Source of the DNA: Paenibacillus barcinonensis
Lineage (GTDB): Bacteria; Bacillota; Bacilli; Paenibacillales; Paenibacillaceae
NCBI RefSeq assembly: GCF_003217495.1
Contig: NZ_QJSW01000015.1
Location: 76,241-140,240, forward strand
Direction of reading: 5' to 3'
DNA length: 64,000 bases
Below, piece after piece: positions 7,795 through 16,793 of this stretch; the first letter of the stretch is position 1; the number at the start of each line of letters is the position of its first letter. The notes beneath the pieces are model-generated. The model had not been told where the DNA came from and did no database searches. It saw only the letters and a list, made by a program, of their open reading frames with translations. Position numbers and translations under genes: made by a program.

Positions 7795-8685
7795 ATGAAA
7801 TTAAGAAGAAAAATCTTACTTCTTTGTACCAGTGTATTTCTTAGTCTTTCTCTAAGTAGCATTAGTTATGCTATGAATGAAAGTAATTGGAAAGGAGAAC
7901 TTAGTGGCTTTAGCTATAATTCTACAGATAATGTTTTCTCGAAGTCTGACGATTTGAATAACATTGAAGTTTCTATTTCCGATTCACATCTATCTGTATC
8001 ATATATGCTAAATAATGTAGCTATCGATCTTCAGGCAGACAAGTATTCAGAGGATAAATTAGATAGCTACTCCGGCACAGCTCTTGTAGGTGAAAATTAT
8101 TTAAAAACAGACATAGTAACTAATGAATACGGATTAAGTGGCGTGGTTTTTGATTCTCATCAAGTAGTTCATCATGCTTTTGTTATCGATAATACAGGAG
8201 AAACTGTTAAAAATTCACAACAAATTATTGATACTATCAATGATGGACAAGGAGAAATGGAAATATTACTTGAAGAACAAGGTGGATTTTCTACCTTTTC
8301 AACGGCAAAAGATCTGAATGTTAGATTAATTCATAAATCATCTGAAATGGGTGGATTCGTAAGAACGGGTTACAATGATGGTACATTATATTATACTAGA
8401 TACACTAATGATCCGGATGGAATTAAAATTTATTTTGATAAACTTAATGCAACTATTGAAAAATTAGGACCTTTTGGTTCTTTTGGAATTAAAAATGTAG
8501 ATTCTCCTTATGGTTTCGTGTATACAACACCTTTTGATGTTACACAACCTTTTCAAGATTATCCAATAAAACAACCCTCGACAAGTAGTAATAAGTTTAT
8601 ACTTTACTCCATAGCTTCAAGAGTAGTTCAAGCAGGGCCAGTACCTATTTATGCGTTTGACTCCAAAGAGATTACTATTCCATAA
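7795..8685 (+). CDS. exported protein of unknown function
   Basis: The 296-residue product has a typical signal peptide (KLRRKILLLC, then VFLSLSLSS, cleavage probably after ISYA, residue 24) and a GGAGGG site eight bases before ATG. The mature part is hydrophilic and beta-rich with no membrane segment, cysteine pair or catalytic motif that I recognise. A motif 'GGFVRTGYNDGTLYYTRYTNDPDG' (only pattern, rich in aromatic and glycine residues) suggests a beta-sheet domain. The gene is much poorer in GC than the enzymes around it, which points to acquisition. It is followed after 20 bases by a membrane protein gene in the same direction. Confidence 0.75.
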   Translation: MKLRRKILLLCTSVFLSLSLSSISYAMNESNWKGELSGFSYNSTDNVFSKSDDLNNIEVSISDSHLSVSYMLNNVAIDLQADKYSEDKLDSYSGTALVGENYLKTDIVTNEYGLSGVVFDSHQVVHHAFVIDNTGETVKNSQQIIDTINDGQGEMEILLEEQGGFSTFSTAKDLNVRLIHKSSEMGGFVRTGYNDGTLYYTRYTNDPDGIKIYFDKLNATIEKLGPFGSFGIKNVDSPYGFVYTTPFDVTQPFQDYPIKQPSTSSNKFILYSIASRVVQAGPVPIYAFDSKEITIP

Positions 8686-8705
8686 GGAAAGTTAGAGGAA
8701 ATCAT

Positions 8706-9080
8706 ATGAAAAGTAATTGGATTGTCGCGAAAACTCTCGTTATAATTCTCATTTTAAGCAGAGGTTATTATCATTTTGTACCTTTCATACATGGCAACCC
8801 CTTCCCTTTTTATCATATGGAATTAAGTAGTATTCTTTATCTACCTTCTGTAGTGATAGCAGTAATCGTACTTTTATCAGCAATAATATTTCTCCTAACC
8901 AAACAAGCAACTGCAAAGAAAGTATTAGGAGTCTCAATCTTGATTGATAGTATTTATTTTATGCTTTATTCCTTAATAACATTTATCCCCGAGTTTACAA
9001 TTTCATGGCATATCCTCATTTTATGTCTGGTCATTAGTGTACTGGAGTGGTTCACAGGTAAGAAAACCTTGGAGCATTAA
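8706..9080 (+). CDS. small integral membrane protein, unknown
   Basis: The 124-residue product contains four hydrophobic helices (about 8-18, 38-60, 72-95 and 98-117) and no recognised motif. AGAGGA provides the ribosome-binding site. It lies 20 bases after the exported protein gene at 7795, shares its AT-rich composition, and is followed by a strong terminator, so the two are probably one transcription unit. A role in handling or immunity to the exported partner is possible but unsupported. Confidence 0.7.
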   Translation: MKSNWIVAKTLVIILILSRGYYHFVPFIHGNPFPFYHMELSSILYLPSVVIAVIVLLSAIIFLLTKQATAKKVLGVSILIDSIYFMLYSLITFIPEFTISWHILILCLVISVLEWFTGKKTLEH

Positions 9081-9116
9081 GATGCAGGAAACAAATTTAA
9101 TAAATCAATCATTATT

Positions 9117-9187
9117 TGCCCCCTTTAAAACAGGCATTGATTACTCCACCGCGGTTTAATCAATGAGGTCTTAGGGGGCATTTTTTT
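9117..9187 (+). terminator. strong terminator after the exported/membrane pair
   Basis: TGCCCCCT (9117-9124) pairs with AGGGGGCA (9173-9180), an inner ATTGATTA/TAATCAAT stem extends it, and seven T follow. The remaining bases to 9408 hold no supportable gene. Confidence 0.9.
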
Positions 9188-9408
9188 ATAATTACAGATG
9201 CCAATTAATATATCTCTTCGTAGTACACACCTTAGAGATCTCAGTTTTATTAAGTAAAGAAGTGTTAATACTTGCAAACCAGAAGCTATATACTCTAAAA
9301 CGGTGTTTTAGTCTGGGTTTCGTTTGAATGATCTGTACTAGTTCTATTGGAGATTTTCAATCCCCTCTGAAGATAAAGCCATATTATGTTTTTCAATGTG
9401 AGGAGAGA

Positions 9409-11847
9409 TTATCCCCGTTCGAAATATGAATGCAAGCGATACAAACATACTTCCCGTGTCCAGCGATATAACACTGCACGTTCCTCCGTATTCTGCACTT
9501 CTACATTCAGTGAAAACACGCCATCTTCGAATCTGGTCATACTGTTCTTTGCCCCACTCCACTTGGACATGGGCATATCGATAATAAGCTTTCTAATCTC
9601 CATTTCCGTTTTCTCATTCCATTCCACGAGCGAAGCCTTACCTTTGTCCGAAAAGTCCTTTCGTTTCCGATACTCCTTCTCTGTAAGATACCTATAGAAA
9701 AATTCAGCCATCTCTCCCGGCGTGACCGGGTCCAGCCAGTGGGCTTCGCCTCGATCCAGCATATAAAGCAGCACGATCATTTTGTAGCTTTTGTTCATGA
9801 TTGTCTTTTCTATATCTCGCAGCCATGCTTCATGCCGAACATAGATATCTCCCTCTACAGGAGATAACAACTCCGCCCAGTACAGGAAACCGACATATGA
9901 GCCAAATTCACTCCGGTATCCGATACTTTTAGACTGCCCCATAAGATGAAGCTCCAGATAGGTCGGGATACGTCCCAGCTCACGTTTGACATCCAGAAAA
10001 TCCTGAAGCAACTTCTCGCGGCGTGGCATTCGTTTGCGGCTTAGCTCCTGAAGCAAGTTCACCACTCGGGTCTCCAGATGAATACCGCAGTTGTCTGGAA
10101 CTTCCGGTATAGCCGAGTCCAGTGCTTTTCCACTACGTTCCTCATTTCCACGTACATCAAACAGACTAAGCTTCACATCCGCATTGCGGTAATTCCCGAT
10201 CAGGTCGATGATAACGCAGTGAGACTTTCCTTCTGACAACCTCAAACCTCGCCCCACCTGCTGGGTGAATACCGTAAGTGACTCGGTGGGACGCACAAAA
10301 AGCAACGTATCTACACTCGGAATATCCGTCCCTTCGTTAAACAAATCTACGGTCAGCACAACTTCCAGTTCACCCGCTCCAAGCTGCCGGATGGCTTCCT
10401 CTCGCGACATCTCCGATGTACGCGAATGCAGGCTAAGCACCCTCACTCCCTGACTTCTGAAATACGCAGCCAAGTAGTCCGCTTGACGAATGGATGAGCA
10501 GAAACCGATGGTTCTTGTCTGCTTGTGCCGTATCCAAGCCGCATAGATCGTTTCCACATGCTCCTCTTGCAGTTGAACAGACATGAGCTGTTCTTCATCA
10601 TATTTAGTGCCAAGCCAGCGAATCTGCGAATAGTCCGTATCATCGAATACGCCATAGTATTGAAAAGGCGCCAGCCATCCGCGCCGAATCGCTTCAATAA
10701 AATGCATCTGGTACGCGACGTTCCCGTCACACAGTGCATATACATCCTTGCCATCCAGTCGATCCGGGGTTGCTGTAATGCCCAGCAAAAACTGCGGATG
10801 GAAGTATTCAATGACCTTTACATACGTCTTTGCCGCCGCATGATGGAACTCATCCACCACGATCAGATCAAATGCATCGGACTCAAATACATCCCGGTGT
10901 CGTTGCAAACTCAGCGTATAGATCGAAGCGTATACACAGTCTGCCTCTCCATCCTTTTGCTTGCCATTAAATATCCCATGACTGCGCTCAGGCATGATCT
11001 GCCGAAACGACTTTTTCGCCTGATTCAGGATCTCTTCCCGATGCGCTATAAACAAAATCCGCTCAAACCTTTGGGCGAAAAAGCCCGCCAAATACGTTTT
11101 GCCAAGTCCAGTCGCCATGACCACCATAGCTTTTTCGTACTGCTCCTCCATCGTGGCATTCAATGCTTCGAGGGCATCTAATTGAGCAAATCGTGGCTGA
11201 ATAGGCTGGAGAGGCAAGACAACAGACTCTTGTTCGGTTTCCTCCTCTGGCAGCCTCATGCCTAACTCCGCTTCCTCCATCTCGGTGATCCGCTGGATCA
11301 TCTCTGGGTTTTTCTGGTGATACTGTCGATACTCTTCTTCATACAGTGCGATGGAATCCGGGTTTACTGGCAAGGTTGTCTCGTGATAGAAACTCTGCAT
11401 AAATTTTTCCAATGCCGACTGAAACGTATATGGCTCTGCCTCCGCATTCATTGCCAAATTCCATTCATACCCCGTCTTGAGCGCCGTGAATGAGAAATTC
11501 GAAGAGCCAACAATCAGCATGCCTTCCCCATGCTCATGATCAAACAGATATGCTTTGGGGTGAAAAGAAGTGCCCATGCTTCGCCATAGCCTTGCTTCAA
11601 TTCGTGAATCAACCTCACAGAGCGCCCGCAATCCTTCGGGCTGTGTGATGTACAAATAGTCTCCTGCGAGCATCCTCACCTCTGCCCCACGTTCTGCCGC
11701 TCGCTTTAAATGCGGAGCAAGCAGCTTGACTCCAGATTGCATAATAAAGGAGGTCATAATATAAATCCCGGACGCATGCTGCATCCGGGTAATAAGTTCA
11801 TCGGCCAGATTGTCGGTAATCAGTTTTACATTAAGCTTCGTCGACAT
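9409..11847 (-). CDS. phospholipase-D-like nuclease / SF2 helicase fusion
   Basis: The 812-residue protein joins a PLD-like domain (about 1-155; HPK at 96-98 and GSSN at 114-117, one HKD motif per chain) to a superfamily 2 helicase: Walker A ATGLGKT (245-251), Walker B DEFHH (332-336), motif III 'GITATPDR' and the C-terminal motifs 'FNEGTDIP' and 'QQVGRGLR'. The last about 220 residues resemble the tail of its larger paralogue at 16794-19931. It presumably translocates on DNA and cuts it. Such fusions are found in phage-defence neighbourhoods and also alone. Its ATG overlaps the MazG-like gene by 17 bases, so the two are translated as a pair. Confidence 0.85.
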   Translation of the reverse strand: MSTKLNVKLITDNLADELITRMQHASGIYIMTSFIMQSGVKLLAPHLKRAAERGAEVRMLAGDYLYITQPEGLRALCEVDSRIEARLWRSMGTSFHPKAYLFDHEHGEGMLIVGSSNFSFTALKTGYEWNLAMNAEAEPYTFQSALEKFMQSFYHETTLPVNPDSIALYEEEYRQYHQKNPEMIQRITEMEEAELGMRLPEEETEQESVVLPLQPIQPRFAQLDALEALNATMEEQYEKAMVVMATGLGKTYLAGFFAQRFERILFIAHREEILNQAKKSFRQIMPERSHGIFNGKQKDGEADCVYASIYTLSLQRHRDVFESDAFDLIVVDEFHHAAAKTYVKVIEYFHPQFLLGITATPDRLDGKDVYALCDGNVAYQMHFIEAIRRGWLAPFQYYGVFDDTDYSQIRWLGTKYDEEQLMSVQLQEEHVETIYAAWIRHKQTRTIGFCSSIRQADYLAAYFRSQGVRVLSLHSRTSEMSREEAIRQLGAGELEVVLTVDLFNEGTDIPSVDTLLFVRPTESLTVFTQQVGRGLRLSEGKSHCVIIDLIGNYRNADVKLSLFDVRGNEERSGKALDSAIPEVPDNCGIHLETRVVNLLQELSRKRMPRREKLLQDFLDVKRELGRIPTYLELHLMGQSKSIGYRSEFGSYVGFLYWAELLSPVEGDIYVRHEAWLRDIEKTIMNKSYKMIVLLYMLDRGEAHWLDPVTPGEMAEFFYRYLTEKEYRKRKDFSDKGKASLVEWNEKTEMEIRKLIIDMPMSKWSGAKNSMTRFEDGVFSLNVEVQNTEERAVLYRWTREVCLYRLHSYFERG

Positions 11848-12157
11848 CGATCAGATACACTCTCTCCTGAAATCCTCCGCGCGCCTCGGCTTTATCTGCA
11901 CGCAGCTTATCCAGCTGCGCCGCATTGGCACCATGAACCTCTGCCAGCGCCCGGATCACTTCGAGCATATCCGCCAGTTCTTCCAGCGCTTCCTGATCAC
12001 TTCCAGCATTCATGTATTCTGTCGATTCTTCGCTCAGCTTTGTTCTTAACTCTTCCTTGTATTCCTCCGGGTCCAGAATGCGCGTCCGACACTCCTTACC
12101 GCTGGATGTGATAATATGCGGAATCTTGTCCCGCACCAATTTGTTGTATGTAGGCAT
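11831..12157 (-). CDS. MazG-like house-cleaning NTP pyrophosphatase
   Basis: The 108-residue protein opens with MPTYNKLVRDKIP, typical of the COG4997 group of the MazG/all-alpha NTP-PPase superfamily. The metal-binding helices are seen as 'EEYKEELRTKLSEESTEY' and 'ALEELADMLEVIRAL', with the E-x-x-E and E-x-x-D pattern. It should hydrolyse a non-canonical nucleoside triphosphate to the monophosphate. The ATG at 12157 is preferred, because the alternative at 12169 abuts the GAGAGG site with no spacer. The stop lies inside the helicase gene start, so both proteins probably serve one process. MazG-like NTPases next to helicase-nucleases occur in defence loci. Confidence 0.8.
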   Translation of the reverse strand: MPTYNKLVRDKIPHIITSSGKECRTRILDPEEYKEELRTKLSEESTEYMNAGSDQEALEELADMLEVIRALAEVHGANAAQLDKLRADKAEARGGFQERVYLIDVDEA

Positions 12158-12293
12158 GTGGTTTATCATCCTCTCTGCTGTGGAAGCTCTCCAGCTTCAC
12201 GCCAGAATCTCCCTTTTTGCCATTATACCATTTGCCATGGATGGATAGAGGTGGATTTTGTAAAGTGATGGGAGCGGATTGAGGAAATAGAAA

Positions 12294-12331
12294 TAGCCCA
12301 TAACTACTCATTCGGGAGTTGAAATGGGCTT
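12294..12331 (-). terminator. terminator of the toxin/immunity unit
   Basis: AGCCCAT (12295-12301) pairs with ATGGGCT (12324-12330), with further internal pairing, just after the 12346 stop. The T-rich tail on the minus strand is interrupted, so strength is uncertain. Confidence 0.6.
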
Positions 12332-12345
12332 CCGATTAAATGAAT

Positions 12346-12843
12346 CTATCCCAATAACTTTGTAACAATATCATTGAAATTCTTCGTTTCTTTATTGATC
12401 TCCACCAAGCATGTGTCATCGTCCGTAGCTGGTTCATATCCGACTCTAACCTTTTTAATTTCGTACTTGTCCATCATATCAAAGATATATCGTATTAATC
12501 CTTCAGCTTTTAACGCTGTCTCGGATTTCTCTCCACTGTACAACTCTTCTTCAGGAAAATTCATTGTAATATCTCCGTATTGCTCGTCAAACGAAAACAC
12601 AATCATCACATCAATAAAATTGTGCCCTAAGTTAAGGTCAGACAGAAACAGGTTTCCCGTCCCCTTAGGGGAGAGTATCTCCTCGAAGCTTGTTATATCC
12701 TGAAATTCAGTATCCTTTCCCCTACTATTATCATAAAAGTGAGAACTTCGAATTTGATTCGTTTGAATACTCAAATCTTTTTTAATGAATTGATCCAGAT
12801 TGCTTTTTTTGAAATCTAATAGGATGATTTCTAAACTTTCCAC
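12346..12843 (-). CDS. probable immunity protein of the WXG100 toxin
   Basis: The 165-residue cytosolic, acidic protein begins with a GTG at 12843 preceded by GGAGG eight bases away. It follows the toxin gene after 14 bases and is closed by a terminator. No family is recognised; there is no signal peptide or membrane segment. Position directly behind a polymorphic-toxin gene, small size and low pI are what immunity genes show. That role is inference from context. Confidence 0.65.
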   Translation of the reverse strand: MESLEIILLDFKKSNLDQFIKKDLSIQTNQIRSSHFYDNSRGKDTEFQDITSFEEILSPKGTGNLFLSDLNLGHNFIDVMIVFSFDEQYGDITMNFPEEELYSGEKSETALKAEGLIRYIFDMMDKYEIKKVRVGYEPATDDDTCLVEINKETKNFNDIVTKLLG

Positions 12844-12857
12844 AGTTACAGCCTCCG

Positions 12858-13895
12858 TTATTGGTCAATAAAACCCTTAAATGATCTATCCCGATTAAGT
12901 CTTACCCCACGTCCATCAGGTAATTTTTTTTCAAGAAATGTTATACCTCTATCATTTGTAACTTTATCAAATCCTCCTGGGGAATCCAGTATATCTTGTA
13001 GATGCTTCTTGGCTACTTCGTTTATCTGATCGGGCCCACCCCGAACTTTTCCCCAAATATCAGGATTTCGCCCCGCATGTTTCTGTAAGGCATGTCCTAC
13101 GATGGTCTCACCGCCTTTCTTGGAAGTTGTCGCAGAACTTAACACAGTTTCTTTATTCACATATACAGAATGCCTTACATTAAGATTTTCCATTTTAGAT
13201 TTAGGAAAGAGCTTCAATCCATTTTTCTTAACCTTGTAGCCCTTATTATACATCCCCGTAAAAGCCATCGCGATCTTACCGAGTTGTAAACTTGCGATAG
13301 AAACTCCTGCTTGCCATGCAGGTATAGATACTCCGGTAATGGGATGTCGACCTTCTTCAAATGCCTTAATTTGTTCCTCGTATATATCTCCCCCACCAGA
13401 CTCGGATTGCTTCGGCCCTGCTCTCATTTCCTCTAATGAACCACCATTATTAAAGTATTCTCTTAGTTCCTTCTGTCCTGGCATCCCATCCTCAGCTTCA
13501 CTGGCAGGCATAACAACACCAAACAAAGGATTGTATACCATTCTTTGTTGCTCTTCCCGGTTAGCTGTATCCTGATTCATTATGCTGCCAGCAGCAATCT
13601 GCCCAATAACGGCCCCCAAGCTCACCTGTTCCTGATCCACCTGTTGGAACCTCTCGGCAATGGCCCTGAGATCCTGAGAGGACTTCACTATACTCTCCAG
13701 TGCACGATTCAGTACAGAACGAGATTGCTGAAAATCATAGAAGAACCGCTCCTGTGTGGCTCCTGTCCACTGAGATTCAATAAAGCCGATTCTTGCAGTC
13801 AGGTCATTCCGTATCGATTCCAGTTGCTGTCTTCCCTGCTCAATCTGTTTAGATACATGTAGTAGTTGCTCTGGTGTTACTTTAATTGTACTCAT
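12858..13895 (-). CDS. WXG100-fronted polymorphic toxin, RNase-type C-terminal domain
   Basis: The 345-residue protein starts with a WXG100-like helical hairpin (about 1-95; W-T-G at 43-45 in 'IESQWTGATQERF'), the T7SS export signature. A variable linker follows, and then a C-terminal toxin domain (about 262-345) with 'GHALQKHAGRNPDIWG' and the end 'LPDGRGVRLNRDRSFKGFID'. That domain resembles C-termini of Bacillus LXG/YobL-type toxins that act as RNases. His, Lys and Arg in these motifs are likely catalytic. The N-terminus is clearly homologous to that of the toxin at 58152-59417. No T7SS machinery lies nearby. Toxin activity is inferred from domain pattern. Confidence 0.75.
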   Translation of the reverse strand: MSTIKVTPEQLLHVSKQIEQGRQQLESIRNDLTARIGFIESQWTGATQERFFYDFQQSRSVLNRALESIVKSSQDLRAIAERFQQVDQEQVSLGAVIGQIAAGSIMNQDTANREEQQRMVYNPLFGVVMPASEAEDGMPGQKELREYFNNGGSLEEMRAGPKQSESGGGDIYEEQIKAFEEGRHPITGVSIPAWQAGVSIASLQLGKIAMAFTGMYNKGYKVKKNGLKLFPKSKMENLNVRHSVYVNKETVLSSATTSKKGGETIVGHALQKHAGRNPDIWGKVRGGPDQINEVAKKHLQDILDSPGGFDKVTNDRGITFLEKKLPDGRGVRLNRDRSFKGFIDQ

Positions 13896-14070
13896 AGATT
13901 TCTCTCCGAAGTAAATAAGATTTTACTATGTTAGCAGAAGTACGTGATATATACATCCGTCCAATATCCTGATTTTTCCTTGTTATCAAAAGTGTTCTTT
14001 AAGCCCCTGTGCTCTTAGAGTCCTATGTTCAAAAAAACTGAGCAATTTATACACACATTGAATCAATAGA

Positions 14071-14592
14071 TTATTTCAGCTCTGATAGTTCATGCTTCAA
14101 CCGCTTCTCTAACTCCTTCATTATTTCTTCTGTTCGTTGAAGAAGCTTCTTGATGTTGTTTGCCTTTAGAGTCTGATCCTGTTTAGACTCCCCCATGGAG
14201 GACATATGTTGAATCGTACCAATGAACAAAGCAATATCCAACCCAGGTACAGTATCCGTATGCACCAAAGGTAAAATCTCATTCATAGTGAGTTCTTTCG
14301 GTGAATGTACTGTACGATACTTTTGGATATATAATGCCTTAATCATTGAGGAAAGTGACCAATCGCAGAGTATCAGACAGGCTTGGAACTGATTGTGACT
14401 TTGCATGATGCTGGCAAGTTTGATGTGATATTTTGAATGCTGGAGATAGCCCATCATTGTATTACGGAGTCTATAGTCATCTAGATTATGTCTGAACACA
14501 GATTGCATAGAATTATAACGTTCTTGAAAAGGTGGGGTAAAATCTACTTGGTGATTACAATGCGCTTCGGTAATGGACCAATTGCTTGCCAT
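14071..14592 (-). CDS. alpha-helical protein, possibly HEPN-like, unknown
   Basis: The 173-residue product is predicted almost all helix. The region about 75-130 ('ACLILCDWSLSSMIKALYIQK') has the pattern of HEPN-type helical bundles, but the RNase motif R-x(4-6)-H is not visible, so an enzymatic role cannot be claimed. Start 14592 gives seven bases to the GGAGGG site; the ATG two codons earlier sits against it. It is divergent from an XRE regulator across 140 bases, which suggests that the regulator may control it. HEPN-like with XRE is an arrangement seen in toxin-antitoxin loci. Confidence 0.6.
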   Translation of the reverse strand: MASNWSITEAHCNHQVDFTPPFQERYNSMQSVFRHNLDDYRLRNTMMGYLQHSKYHIKLASIMQSHNQFQACLILCDWSLSSMIKALYIQKYRTVHSPKELTMNEILPLVHTDTVPGLDIALFIGTIQHMSSMGESKQDQTLKANNIKKLLQRTEEIMKELEKRLKHELSELK

Positions 14593-14732
14593 TGTCATCC
14601 CTCCAATGAGTTAATACCAGTATTATACAATAAAATAATACTTATAGTAATCAATTATTTATTTTGTATTCTTCGTTTGGTGTTTACCTTTAGGAAACTT
14701 GTCTACACTTTTGAACATAGAGGTGAAATACC

Positions 14733-15074
14733 ATGAACGAGGACAGAGAAGTTTTAAAATTGGTCGGAGCCAGAATCCGTGCACTACGCAAAGAAAGAGG
14801 GTATTCACAAGAATCCCTCGGAGAAAAAGGTGGATTTCATTTTTCATACATAGGTCAGATTGAACGCGGTGAAAAGAACGTTTCTTTGGTGAACTTGGCA
14901 AAGATCGCTGAGTCCCTTGATGTAAATTTGATTCAATTATTTGCGTATGTGGAGGAACAATTTCATTTTACTGAGTCAGAAATAGTTATACAGGAGATTG
15001 TAGCCATGCTAAGAGAAGCTTCTCCAGATAGTATTCATTTGGTCAAAAATGTGATACGCGAGATTCTAAAGTGA
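14733..15074 (+). CDS. XRE-family transcriptional regulator
   Basis: The 113-residue protein has an N-terminal helix-turn-helix of the Cro/CI type (about 8-65: 'VGARIRALRKERGYSQESLGEKGGF' pattern, then HFSYIGQIERGEKNVSL), with the usual ARIRALRKERGYSQ helix 1-2 and recognition helix around 'HFSYIGQIERG'. The remaining about 45 residues are helical and probably dimerise. GAGGTGA lies seven bases upstream of ATG. It resembles restriction-modification controller proteins and SinR-type repressors. It sits divergent from the 14071 gene and convergent with the Mrr-type nuclease gene, so it may control either. The target is unknown. Confidence 0.85.
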   Translation: MNEDREVLKLVGARIRALRKERGYSQESLGEKGGFHFSYIGQIERGEKNVSLVNLAKIAESLDVNLIQLFAYVEEQFHFTESEIVIQEIVAMLREASPDSIHLVKNVIREILK

Positions 15075-15094
15075 ACCCCGAAGTACACAGCGAC

Positions 15095-15130
15095 AAAAGG
15101 CAGAACGATATAAGCCGTTCTGCCTTTTTT
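15095..15130 (+). terminator. terminator after the XRE gene
   Basis: AAAAGGCAGAACG pairs perfectly with CGTTCTGCCTTTT and is followed by T residues. It may also serve the convergent nuclease operon. Confidence 0.92.
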
Positions 15131-15155
15131 GGTTCTTCATTTCTGTTAAGTCTAC

Positions 15156-15890
15156 TCAGATAGCCTTTGTTTTGCGGCAATTTGGGAAATTGCTGCACCC
15201 CCAAAATTCCGATCCTGCTTTATTTTTACGTTTTACCATTGCAGCCCCGCAACTACATTTAACATTTGATACTGCTTTAGATAAAGCTTGCTCTTTCTTG
15301 GTGGTAGCTGTTTTTATCTTTTTATTAGATGGCACCCACTTTCCCCAACTGCGCAGTTTGCTGTCCACTAAACCGCCGTGCCAATAATCTACTTTAAATT
15401 GATCAGCTTCTTTTCTTGCTGGACCCGTAAGATCAGAAGTGGTTACGATTAAAGATAGGATACAATCATAATTCCTCTTCGCACCTACCAGTTCCCGAAC
15501 AGTCATCACCTGCACCTTATTATGATCAGCATAGCATTTTGCCTGAACAGCTGTTTTTTCGCCACGCTTATCAGTAATAACCAAATCTACTCCACCATCT
15601 CTACCTCCAACACCAACTTCTTTTACCGTATATCCATTGTCTCTAAAATACAGAGTCAGTAATCGTTCGAACTCTGCTCCTGTCATCTTATCTAATGGTA
15701 AAGCTAGAATCACATCGTCTGATCTGCAAGTAGAGGAGGAACGATTAAAGCTATTACTTGTTGGCTTTTTGATAGCTTGTTTCTTACGCGTGTTAGAGTT
15801 TCTTCGTTTTTTCTTTTTAGAAGGTTGTACTATTCCAGCAATAACAAATAATATAACAACACCAATAATGATCCATATGAACTCATTCAT
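15156..15890 (-). CDS. membrane-anchored Mrr-type nuclease with C4 zinc finger
   Basis: The 244-residue protein has one N-terminal membrane helix (about 3-21) and a basic linker (KKKKRR). An Mrr-cat/PD-(D/E)XK domain follows (about 65-180), with Asp102 in 'GGRDGGVDLVI' and the catalytic pair in VQAKCY (Gln116, Lys118). A topoisomerase-I-type zinc finger closes the protein (about 212-240: CSCG, then CSNFPNC). It should cut DNA at the inner membrane face; Mrr enzymes cleave foreign or modified DNA. It is the last gene of a probable three-gene minus-strand run (19931 to 15156), 66 bases after the preceding stop. The family is certain; its partnership with the helicase is inference. Confidence 0.85.
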   Translation of the reverse strand: MNEFIWIIIGVVILFVIAGIVQPSKKKKRRNSNTRKKQAIKKPTSNSFNRSSSTCRSDDVILALPLDKMTGAEFERLLTLYFRDNGYTVKEVGVGGRDGGVDLVITDKRGEKTAVQAKCYADHNKVQVMTVRELVGAKRNYDCILSLIVTTSDLTGPARKEADQFKVDYWHGGLVDSKLRSWGKWVPSNKKIKTATTKKEQALSKAVSNVKCSCGAAMVKRKNKAGSEFWGCSNFPNCRKTKAI

Positions 15891-15956
15891 TTATTCACTC
15901 AATCCCCCTATTTTACACAAAAAGCTAATACTTCTTTATTAGAATCTCCATAATAA

Positions 15957-16763
15957 TTATTTCACTTGATAGATAAACTCTCCATCAACTGAGCTAAAAA
16001 CTTTAAATTCTTTAAAATATATCCTTACTTCCTTGTTACGTGTGAAATACTTAAGAAGCTCATTAATATCTTTTCTTGCTTTTTTTATATCGAAATTAAT
16101 TTGGTCAATTACCACTATTATTTCATATGCTGCTTTATCTATAGCTTCGATAACTGATAACTTATGATTATCTTGCCATTCAACATTATATTTAAGCTTC
16201 ATTTTAGTATCTTCATCGTTCATACCATTAAAAAACTCAATAATTTGAGGAATTATGTGCCCCCATAAATCATGTATTCCTAGCTCATTTTCAATCACCA
16301 GTAATTTTCCTAAATCTTGATCATAAACGAATCCATCACATATTCTATTACCGATTTTCTTTTTAACACTATAATAATTTGCCCCTTCTCCAAATATGAA
16401 TTTATGATTTTTCTCCACTTCTTTCTCATACTCTCTCTCAAGTGAAAAAGTAACTTCATTAAACATTTTATTATTAAAATATAGAGCAGACTCTCCTACT
16501 GTATACTTTTTCTTTAAATCTACATTTTCTTTCTCATTATCATTTAATGCGAGTCTGAATTTTTTTGGTCTATAGTTATCATCTACTTCAAATAAATCAG
16601 TATAGTTTAACAAAAGTCTGTAGACTATATTGCGTTTCCCACGTTCACCATGTTTATTAGGTCCAAACACATCTTTATTAATAAGATCATAAATTTCATT
16701 ATAATTTAGCCAAATGTTTTCGTTTGTTTTATATATTTCGACAATATGGTCTATAATTCTCAT
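15957..16763 (-). CDS. winged-helix / PD-(D/E)XK-like protein, unknown
   Basis: The 268-residue protein is AT-rich (far below its neighbours) and cytosolic. The first about 75 residues look like a winged helix ('WLNYNEIYDLIN', then 'RNIVYRLLLNY'). The middle shows a nuclease-like core: Asp143 in 'NRICDGFVYD', then 'KLLVIENELG' with Glu158 and Glu160, and a helix 'DLWGHIIPQIIEFF'. The D...E-x-E pattern and strand order fit a PD-(D/E)XK fold, though the usual Lys is not obvious. It begins 31 bases after the large PLD-helicase gene and precedes the Mrr-type nuclease, pointing to one transcript. Function unknown; a DNA-cleaving or DNA-sensing role is proposed. Confidence 0.65.
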   Translation of the reverse strand: MRIIDHIVEIYKTNENIWLNYNEIYDLINKDVFGPNKHGERGKRNIVYRLLLNYTDLFEVDDNYRPKKFRLALNDNEKENVDLKKKYTVGESALYFNNKMFNEVTFSLEREYEKEVEKNHKFIFGEGANYYSVKKKIGNRICDGFVYDQDLGKLLVIENELGIHDLWGHIIPQIIEFFNGMNDEDTKMKLKYNVEWQDNHKLSVIEAIDKAAYEIIVVIDQINFDIKKARKDINELLKYFTRNKEVRIYFKEFKVFSSVDGEFIYQVK

Positions 16764-16793
16764 ATAAATTAACAGCTCCCTTCAAAATATTCC

